From: CAYGZL01 sp964354345
Lineage (GTDB): Bacteria > Chloroflexota > Anaerolineae > Anaerolineales > UBA4823
DNA: 7,921 bases
Reading direction: 5' to 3'
Assembly: GCA_964354345.1 (NCBI GenBank)
Contig: CAYGZL010000092.1
Coordinates: forward strand, 1 to 7,921
Position 1 is the first letter of the stretch; each line of letters opens with the position of its first letter. The translations under genes were made by a program, and so were the position numbers. Under the pieces are notes generated by a model. That model searched no databases and was not told where the DNA came from. It worked only from the letters and a program-made list of their open reading frames with translations. Below are positions 1 through 6,700 of this stretch, one piece after another.

Positions 1-762
1 CGCACTGTCCTGCTGCCAGCGCAGAAAGCTGGTTGCTCATTGGCTGCCAGTATCACCGCTGAAGATGTGCGCCAGCTTCGCCTGCACTACCCTGGTGTTC
101 CGGTGGTCACCTATGTCAACACCTATGCCGATGTCAAAGCCGAGAGCGATATCTGCTGCACCTCCTCCAATGCCAAAGCGGTGGTCGAATCCCTCGACTC
201 CCCGCAAGTGATCTTCCTCCCCGATGAATACCTGGCCCGCAATGTCGCCCGGGAGACTGGCAAGGAAATAATTTTCCCCACCCTCCTGCCCCCAAACTTT
301 AAACCTGTAAACCTACAACCGAATAATCTAATCGGCTGGCGCGGTCGCTGTGAAGTTCACGAAAAATTTACCGTCGAGGATATTCGTACCATTCGCGCCG
401 AGTACCCCGACGTGGTCATCCTGGCCCATCCAGAATGCAGTCCTGAGGTGGTGGCAGCTTCGGACTTTTCTGGCAGCACCACCGCCATGATGAAGTACGT
501 TGAACGCACCCATGCGCCGCGTTACCTGTTGCTCACCGAATGCGCCATGGGTGATAACATTGCCGGCGCCAACCCGGATAAAGAAATGCTACGCCTGTGC
601 AGTGTACGCTGCCCGCACATGAATGAAATCACCCTGGAAGAGGTGCTACTGGCGTTGCAAAAAACCCAATATGTCATCGAAGTTCCCGAAGATATCCGCC
701 AGCGCGCCCTGCGCGCCGTTGAACGCATGATAGCCATCGGCGCTTCCGGTCCCAAGGATTAA
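1..762 (+). CDS. nadA: Quinolinate synthase NadA, 5'-truncated by the window edge
   Basis: Quinolinate synthase condenses iminoaspartate (made by NadB) with dihydroxyacetone phosphate to form quinolinate, using a [4Fe-4S] cluster. It acts in the cytoplasm in de novo NAD synthesis. Frame 1 is open from the first base, so the TTG at 40 is internal and not the start; 253 codons of a family of about 300-350 residues remain. The three cluster cysteines are visible: AGCS (codon at 34), GRCEVH (349) and CPHM (610). Other family motifs are YVNTYADVKAESD with CTSSNA, the HPE motif (427-435) and GSTTAM. The first of the three pseudo-repeat domains is mostly missing. Oddity: the first two cluster cysteines are 105 residues apart, against 87 in E. 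coli and about 85 in Thermotoga from memory. The extra residues form a Pro/Asn/Leu-rich insertion at about 268-330. Stop is TAA at 760; nadB follows after 4 nt. The family call is very secure. Confidence 0.96.
   Translation, partial: RTVLLPAQKAGCSLAASITAEDVRQLRLHYPGVPVVTYVNTYADVKAESDICCTSSNAKAVVESLDSPQVIFLPDEYLARNVARETGKEIIFPTLLPPNFKPVNLQPNNLIGWRGRCEVHEKFTVEDIRTIRAEYPDVVILAHPECSPEVVAASDFSGSTTAMMKYVERTHAPRYLLLTECAMGDNIAGANPDKEMLRLCSVRCPHMNEITLEEVLLALQKTQYVIEVPEDIRQRALRAVERMIAIGASGPKD
300..315 (+). repeat. Two-copy 8-bp tandem repeat inside the nadA insertion
   Basis: TAAACCTG at 300-307 is followed directly by TAAACCTA at 308-315, a 7 of 8 match. It lies in the segment of nadA that appears to be a lineage-specific insertion. 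The surrounding stretch is richer in A+T and in rare-looking codons (ATA, CTA, AAT) than the rest of the gene. A slippage origin for part of the insertion is inferred; two copies can also arise by chance. Confidence 0.45.
754..758 (+). promoter_or_regulatory. Ribosome binding site for nadB
   Basis: AAGGA sits 8 nt before the TTG at 767, inside the last codons of nadA. It supports TTG 767 as the nadB start, where no ATG or GTG is available. The placement implies that nadB is translated in close coupling with nadA. Confidence 0.65.
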
Positions 763-766
763 CCCC

Positions 767-2338
767 TTGTCCCAGGCTGAACTAATCCAAACCGACATCC
801 TCATCCTTGGCACTGGAATCAGCGGAGCTACCACTGCTCTTGAGCTGGCGCGGGCCGGGATCGCAGTCACTCTTGTCACACGCGCCGAGCAGGCCACCGA
901 CACCAATACCGACTGGGCGCAGGGCGGTATTATTTACCGCGCGCCAGGCGACTCGCCCGAGCTGCTGGCTGAAGATATCACCCGCGCCGGCGCCGGTCAC
1001 TGCAACCCTAAAGCGGTACAAATCCTGGCAGAAGAAGGACCGGACCTGGTCAAACGCTTCCTGCTGGATGATTTACATGTTCCCTTCGACCAGCAGACGG
1101 ATGGTCAGCTGAACCTGGCGCTGGAAGGCGGTCACTCACTGCCACGGATTGCGCATGCCGCCGACGCGACTGGTCATGCCATCCAACTCGCCCTGCTGGC
1201 AGAAATCACACGCCATCCGAATATCCATCTCCTCACTGCCCACACCGCCGTCGACCTGCTCACCCCCGCTCATAATGCCCGAAATCGCCTGGCTGTCTAT
1301 GACCCGCAGTCCTGCATCGGTGCTTACCTGCTCGACCGGTCGTCTGGTCAGGTGCGTCGCTGCCTGGCACGGCGTACCGTGCTGGCCACCGGAGGTTTAG
1401 GTCAGATTTACCTGAACACATCGAATCCACCCGGCGCGCGCGGCGATGGCCTGGCCATGGCTTACCGCGCTGGAGCACGTGTGATCAACGCCGAGTTTGT
1501 CCAGTTCCATCCCACCACCTTCTATCACCGCAGCGCGCCGCGCTTCTTGATCTCCGAGGCTGTACGCGGCGATGGCGCACGCCTGGTACACGCCGATGGG
1601 CAGCCATTCATGCAATATTACAACCCGGAGTGGAAAGACCTGGCGCCTCGCGATGTGGTCGCGCGCAGCATCCACCATGAGATGTTGCGGCTGGGTGTGC
1701 CCAATGTATACCTCGACCTTCGTTCGTACATCCCGGCTGAACACATCCAGGTTCATTTCCCGAACATCGTCAAGACCTGCCGCCAATATGGGGTTGATCC
1801 GGTCAAAGATCTGGTTCCGGTGGCGCCGGGCGCGCACTACTTTTGCGGTGGGGTGTGGGTAGATGAGTGGGGACACACCACCGTCGATCATCTTTACGCG
1901 GTGGGTGAGGTCTCCTGCACTGGTTTGCATGGTGCCAACCGCCTGGCTTCCACCTCGCTGCTGGAAGGTCTGGTGTGGGGGCAACGCGTCGCCAGTCATA
2001 TCCAGCGCGACCTTATCTCCCAGCCCCCTGACCCGGACGACATTCCCCCCTGGGAAACTACCGGTCCCTACCAACCAGACCCGGCCTTAATTGCCCAGGA
2101 TCTCACCGTGATCCAACACATGATGTGGAACTACGTCGGCCTGGTCCGGACAACCCGTCGTTTGAACCGGGCGTTACGCGAGTTGCGCCAACTTGAGACG
2201 GAAATTGAACGCTTTTACCGATCAACAGTCGTAACAGATGAACTCATCGGCTTGCGCAATGCGGTACGTTCGGCGGTAATCGTTGCCGCAGCCGCCTGGG
2301 AAAACAAAACCAGCCTGGGCTGCCACTATCGCGAATAA
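767..2338 (+). CDS. nadB: L-aspartate oxidase NadB
   Basis: FAD-dependent L-aspartate oxidase oxidises L-aspartate to iminoaspartate with oxygen or fumarate as acceptor. It is the first step of de novo NAD synthesis, in the cytoplasm, and passes its unstable product to NadA. The 523 residues match the usual length of about 500-540. Visible motifs in order are the FAD dinucleotide fold GTGISG (15-20), NTDWAQGGI (47-55), LEGGHS (Glu120), EFVQFHPT (243-250), APRDVVARSI (Arg295), HYFCGGV (His357), HGANRLASTSLLE (388-400), and a helical C-terminal domain ending in GCHYRE. By memory alignment, Glu120, His248, Arg295, His357 and Arg392 correspond to E. coli Glu121, His244, Arg290, His351 and Arg386 of the active site, so the enzyme looks intact. 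The TTG start leaves about nine residues before the first beta strand, as in homologues, and has AAGGA 8 nt upstream. The succinate dehydrogenase/fumarate reductase flavoproteins are related, but HGANRLAS with this length and the nadA neighbour favours NadB. Confidence 0.97.
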   Translation: MSQAELIQTDILILGTGISGATTALELARAGIAVTLVTRAEQATDTNTDWAQGGIIYRAPGDSPELLAEDITRAGAGHCNPKAVQILAEEGPDLVKRFLLDDLHVPFDQQTDGQLNLALEGGHSLPRIAHAADATGHAIQLALLAEITRHPNIHLLTAHTAVDLLTPAHNARNRLAVYDPQSCIGAYLLDRSSGQVRRCLARRTVLATGGLGQIYLNTSNPPGARGDGLAMAYRAGARVINAEFVQFHPTTFYHRSAPRFLISEAVRGDGARLVHADGQPFMQYYNPEWKDLAPRDVVARSIHHEMLRLGVPNVYLDLRSYIPAEHIQVHFPNIVKTCRQYGVDPVKDLVPVAPGAHYFCGGVWVDEWGHTTVDHLYAVGEVSCTGLHGANRLASTSLLEGLVWGQRVASHIQRDLISQPPDPDDIPPWETTGPYQPDPALIAQDLTVIQHMMWNYVGLVRTTRRLNRALRELRQLETEIERFYRSTVVTDELIGLRNAVRSAVIVAAAAWENKTSLGCHYRE

Positions 2339-2341
2339 GCA

Positions 2342-2347
2342 AAGGAG
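2342..2347 (+). promoter_or_regulatory. Ribosome binding site for the Gfo/Idh/MocA oxidoreductase
   Basis: AAGGAG lies 7 nt before the ATG at 2355, an ideal Shine-Dalgarno placement. It decides in favour of ATG 2355 over the longer in-frame start at 2283, which would begin inside nadB. Confidence 0.8.
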
Positions 2348-2354
2348 TCTTGCT

Positions 2355-3596
2355 ATGGAAAATTTAAAGCTCGGCATCATCGGCGCCGGTTTTGTCGCGC
2401 ATTTTCATGCACGTGCCATCCAGCAGGTGCGCAATATCGAAATCACCGGCATCTACTCCCTGGCCAAAGCAGAATCGCTGGCGCAGTTTGTCCAGGACCA
2501 TCAACTCGGACCTGGAACAATTTACCCTTCCATTGCTGAGCTGGCGAATCATGTCGACGCCATCGCCATTTTTATTCCTAACTACGCCCGCCTCGAGACC
2601 ATGGAACAGATTGCTGACGCCGTCCAGCACGGCGCTGCGCTTAAGGGTGTGATCTGCGAGAAGCCGCTCGGTCGCAACGTCAAAGAAGCCCGACGATTGG
2701 TGGATCTGGCCAATCAGGCTGGTTTAAAAACCGCCTACTTCGAAAACCAAATCTTTATGAAACCCATCCAGGCCCAACTCACCCAGCTTGCCCCCCAGCA
2801 AAAAACTATGGGGCCTCTCATCCTCACTCGCTCCGCCGAAGAACACGGCGGTCCACACGAAGCCTGGTTCTGGGATCCCACCCGGCAGGGCGGCGGCGTG
2901 TTGTGCGACATGGGCTGCCACAGCATCGCCGTCGGCTGGTATGTGCTCACGCCTATTGGCAAACCACTCACCTTCTTACAGCCTGTCTCGATCTCTGCCG
3001 ATACCGCCCTGCTCAAGTGGGGATTGCCGGAGTGGCGCGCCAGGCTGCACCAAGAGCGCCACATCGACTACACCCGCACCCCCGCTGAAGATTTCGCCAC
3101 CGGCATGGTCACTTATCGCAATCCAGACACTGGCCAGATCGTCAAGGCTCAATTCACCGATTCCTGGATGTTCGAGAAACAGGGTTTACGCCTCTTTATG
3201 GATGGCATGGGTCCGGGCTACGCGTTCGAAATCAACACCCTCGCCTCCTCCCTGCAAATATTCATCGGTGACGCTGCTGCCAATGCCGCGGCTGACTCCG
3301 AGCTTGCCCTCGAGAAATCAACCGCCTCTCGTGGCTTGCTGGCTGTCCAACACAATGAAGCTGACCTGTACGGCTACACCGATGAAAACGAAGACGTCAC
3401 CCGCGCCTTCCTGTCCGGTCACGACGGCTACCTGCCCTGGAGCTACGGCCTGGAAATTACCCGCCTTGTTATGGCGGCTTACCTCTCCGCTGAGCGCAAA
3501 CAGGTGATCAACTTACTCGACCCCGCCGTCCAACAGGAGTTGGAAACCTACATACCACTCATCCAGCAAGGTCGCGGCGCCGAAGTTCTTTTCTAA
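2355..3596 (+). CDS. Gfo/Idh/MocA-family NAD(P)-dependent oxidoreductase
   Basis: This is a cytoplasmic dehydrogenase of the glucose-fructose oxidoreductase / inositol dehydrogenase / MocA family. Members usually oxidise or reduce a hydroxyl or keto group on a sugar, inositol or similar polyol. The protein has 413 residues, slightly longer than the common 330-400. An N-terminal Rossmann fold carries GIIGAGFVA (7-15). The family motif CEKPLGRN gives the catalytic-type Lys103. The C-terminal alpha/beta domain has GGGVLCDMGCHSI with Asp185 and His189, the usual acid-base pair region. The end (LVMAAYLSAERKQVINL) is typical of the family. It begins 16 nt after nadB behind AAGGAG, so co-transcription with nadAB is likely. 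Nothing visible identifies the substrate. It is not NadX aspartate dehydrogenase, which is a shorter protein without the EKP and DxGxH pattern. The family is sure; the link to NAD metabolism is only by position. Confidence 0.92.
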   Translation: MENLKLGIIGAGFVAHFHARAIQQVRNIEITGIYSLAKAESLAQFVQDHQLGPGTIYPSIAELANHVDAIAIFIPNYARLETMEQIADAVQHGAALKGVICEKPLGRNVKEARRLVDLANQAGLKTAYFENQIFMKPIQAQLTQLAPQQKTMGPLILTRSAEEHGGPHEAWFWDPTRQGGGVLCDMGCHSIAVGWYVLTPIGKPLTFLQPVSISADTALLKWGLPEWRARLHQERHIDYTRTPAEDFATGMVTYRNPDTGQIVKAQFTDSWMFEKQGLRLFMDGMGPGYAFEINTLASSLQIFIGDAAANAAADSELALEKSTASRGLLAVQHNEADLYGYTDENEDVTRAFLSGHDGYLPWSYGLEITRLVMAAYLSAERKQVINLLDPAVQQELETYIPLIQQGRGAEVLF

Positions 3597-3640
3597 TTCA
3601 TCTGCCTCGGCTGGAACGAACCCGGCTCTTCAGGCGTCAT

Positions 3641-3649
3641 TGGTATAGT
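3641..3649 (+). promoter_or_regulatory. Possible extended -10 promoter element for the macroglobulin gene
   Basis: TGG followed by TATAGT (3644-3649) matches an extended -10 box with 5 of 6 bases of the TATAAT consensus. It lies 58 nt before the ATG at 3708, in the only gap of this size in the window. No TTGACA-like -35 hexamer is seen 16-18 nt upstream (the bases there are GC-rich), so activity would depend on the extended TGn. This is a weak call based on pattern alone. Confidence 0.28.
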
Positions 3650-3665
3650 ATCGCAACCGTCGACC

Positions 3666-3700
3666 TACGCGTTGAACGTGCTACGTTAAACGTTTCAAGT
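3666..3700 (+). repeat. Degenerate 7-bp tandem repeat upstream of the macroglobulin gene
   Basis: Five consecutive heptamers read TACGCGT, TGAACGT, GCTACGT, TAAACGT and TTCAAGT. CGT recurs at exact 7-nt steps (3670, 3677, 3684, 3691), and the last unit has AGT at 3698. A consensus would be about TNAACGT. The block lies between the candidate promoter and the ATG at 3708, so it would be in the 5' leader if that promoter is real. Its role is unknown; it could be a dispersed short tandem repeat of the genome or an array of protein sites. Confidence 0.55.
3670..3692 (+). other. Inverted repeat (10-bp arms, one mismatch, 3-nt loop)
   Basis: CGTTGAACGT (3670-3679) pairs with ACGTTAAACG (3683-3692) around the loop GCT, with one G/A mismatch. 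It overlaps the heptamer block, whose near-palindromic units largely explain the symmetry. Only TTT follows the stem, so it is a poor intrinsic terminator. It could be an operator-like site or a small leader hairpin 15 nt before the ATG. The strong Shine-Dalgarno sequence expected for the next gene is absent here. Confidence 0.45.
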
Positions 3701-3707
3701 AAATCCT

Positions 3708-6700
3708 ATGTCAAAAACCCTGAAAGAAATAATCAATCAAAAACGATCCCTGATCATTACTTTCCTGGTGGTAATCGGGATCCTGTTTGCCTCCGCCGCA
3801 GGCTACCTGGCTGTGACCAAACTGCGCTCTACCACAACCGGGCAACCGACGGAGACAGCTCCTGGAGTGACAACCATGCAACCGAGTGGATTAACCAAGG
3901 GTAATCTGGTCAGCGCCAGTTCCTCCGAATCTCAAGCCTCCACCGCCCCTATCTCCATCCAGTTGAGCGAAGGCCAGGCGCAACCCCAAGCTGTACGGCC
4001 ACTCACGCCGTCAGCAGGCGAACCGCTGTCTGACCAAGCAATCCAGGACATCCTGGCACGCCTGCCAGACCTGGCGGTGGAGCCGCAAGACCAGGTTGAA
4101 TTCCGACTCGCCCAGTCGCCAATTCCCCCACCACGTCCCGGCTCCACGCTCCCCCAGGGCTTCCCGCCCACTGAGAAGCCTCTCGAACCAGAAACCGTCA
4201 CTACCGGTCCCTTGCAAGTGCTGCGCTATGCACCTGAAGGCGAGTTAAAGATCGCTCCCTTCATCAGCATCACCTTCAACCAGCCCATGGTGCCCCTGGC
4301 GACCCTGCAGGATTTGAGCGCCGCCCAGGTTCCCGCCATAATCGAACCCTCCCTGCCGGGTACCTGGCGTTGGGTAGGCACCCGTACCCTCACTTTCCAA
4401 TACGCCTCAGAACAAATCGATCGTCTACCCAAAGCCACCGACTATCGCGTCACCATCCCGGCGGGAGTAAAATCCGCCACTGGGAATGCCTTGGCGGAAG
4501 CCGTCGTGTGGTCGTTCAGCACGCCCCCGCCCGCGATCACCTGGAGCTACCCGGATCAGAGCCCCCAACCGTTGGATCCCATCTTCATCTCCCATTTCGA
4601 TCAGAACATAGATGCCGTCGCAGTTCTTAAAACAATCCGGGGCACCGCTGCCGGTAAATCATTCGCCCTCCAGCAACTCACCGAATCTGACCTAAAAACC
4701 CTCCCCAAAAGTTCAACGTTTGACAGTAAACATATAGCCAATCTAATGGCTGGTCATTGGGTCGCCTTCCGTGCCGCTTCTCCCCTCCCCGCTGACACAG
4801 AAATTACTGTCACGGTTGGTCCGGGAACCCCCTCTGCCGAAGGTCCCCGCCTCACGGAAACCGCCCAAACCTATACCTTCCGCACTTATGCACGTCTGCG
4901 GGTTGAGTCTCATGATTGCCACCGCGCGGACCAGACCCTCTGCCTGCCTCTCACCCCCTTCTACATCAGCTTCAACAATCCTCTGGATGTCACTACATTC
5001 AAGGAATCCCAGGTCCGCGTCAAGCCGGAGCTGCCTGGCGCATCCGTTGATGTGCAATATACGACTCTTATCATTCGCGGCGCTCCTCTCAGTCAAACGA
5101 AATACACCATCACCCTTTCTGGTGACCTGCGCGATGTCTACGGTCAGGTCCTCGGCGAAGATACTGAGGTAAGCTTCCAGATCGGCACCGCCGAGGCGCG
5201 TCTGTACGGTCCTGAGCAGGCGTTCATCACCCTCGATCCCGCTGCGAAAAAGCCTGTCTTATCTGTCTATGACCTCAATTACCCCAGATTGGACACTCGG
5301 ATCTACGCCGTCCAGCCTTCCGACTGGCATGATTTCCAATACGCCTTCAGCCAATATCGCTCTTCCAACGAGAAACTCTCCTTGCCAGGTCAATTGGTCC
5401 AGTATAAAACCATTACCGTCGAAGCCGGAGCTGATACCCTTACCCAGGTGGATCTTGACCTCAGCCAATTCATCAAAGGGCAGTTTGGCCATTTCATAGT
5501 CGTCGTAGCCCCACCCACGGACCTGCTCAAAGATGACCGGGCCATGACCAGGCAAACCGTAATCGTCTGGGTTCAAATCACTCACATTGGCCTTGATGCA
5601 TTCAATGATGGCTCGCAGATGATCGCCTGGACCACCTCCCTCAAAGATGGTGCGCCCCTCGCCGGGGTTGCCATCTCCTCCGACCAGGCCCTCCCTGACG
5701 TGGTTACCGGTGTGGATGGCCTGACACGCTTCTCCTTCCCTAACGGCTTCAGCTATCTGACCGCCACCCTGGGGGACGATACTGCCCTCCTGCCATCGTC
5801 CCCATACGGCTGGGAAACGGTATGGATCAACGAACCGCGCGTGGACGACCTGCGCTGGTATGTATTTGACGACCGCAAAATCTACCGCCCCGGCGAACAA
5901 ATCCACGCCAAGGGTTGGATCCGCCGGATTGGATCAAAACCAGACGGCGATGTCAGCCTGGTCGGTCCCGAACTGAGCTCTATTCGGTACCAGATTGTCG
6001 GTCCACAGGGCAACGAGCTGGGCAATGGTCAGCTCGCGGTCAATGCCCTGGGCGGCTTTGACCTGGCGTTTACCATTCCTGAAAATGTCAACCTGGGCTA
6101 TAGCCAGCTTATCCTCGACGCTGAAGGGGCTCTGGGTGCGATAACCAGCCAACGCTACATTCACGGCTTCCAAATCCTCGAGTTCCGCCGGCCCGAATTT
6201 GAAGTCACCGCCCGCAACGAGACCAGCGGTCCCTATTTTGCTGGCGGTCAGGCTACCCTGGCTGTCGAAGCGAAGTACTACGCTGGCGGTCCGCTGCCCA
6301 ACGCCGAGGTCAAGTGGCAGGTCACATCTTCCCCCGGGACTTATTCACCCCCCAACTGGCCGGATTTTACTTTCGGATCCTGGACGCCGTGGTGGTTTTA
6401 CAATAAATCGTATCCCGGATACAGAGAAACAACCAACATAGAGAGCTTCACCGGACAGACCGATGCTTCGGGAACACATTACCTGCGGCTAAATTTTAGT
6501 TCCTCCGAGCAAGCCCAACCGCTCAGTGTGCAGGCCGAAGCCACGGTGATGGATGTCAACCGCCAGGCCTGGACGGGCTCAACCACATTGCTCGTCCATC
6601 CCGCTGACCTCTACATCGGCTTACGCAGTGCTACCTATTTCGTCGAGCGCGGCAAACCCTTGAAGATTGATTTCATCGTGACTGACCTGGATGGCAATCC

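Noticed and set aside
40..42. TTG at 40 as the start of nadA
   Set aside because: The frame is open to base 1, and the upstream codons carry the conserved first cluster cysteine (AGCS), so the gene begins before the window.
1397..2074. Minus-strand frame of 225 codons opposite nadB
   Set aside because: It lies fully antisense to a clear NadB, shows no recognisable motif, and is explained by codon bias of the sense gene.
2283..2354. In-frame extension of the oxidoreductase by 24 residues from a TTG at 2283
   Set aside because: It overlaps the end of nadB and adds residues before the Rossmann strand that the family does not have. The strong AAGGAG at 2342-2347 points to ATG 2355.
2788..3507. 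Plus-strand frame of 239 codons inside the oxidoreductase gene
   Set aside because: It is an alternate frame of a gene with intact motifs on both sides. Its Ser/Pro/Ala-rich low-complexity translation is typical of a shadow frame.
3597..3660. Intrinsic terminator after the oxidoreductase gene
   Set aside because: GCCT (3604) and AGGC (3631) could pair, but the stem is only 4 bp around a long loop and no T-run follows.
5259..5906. Minus-strand frame of 215 codons opposite the macroglobulin gene
   Set aside because: It is antisense to a continuous, well-supported coding frame, has no family motif, and has no clear ribosome site; it is a shadow.
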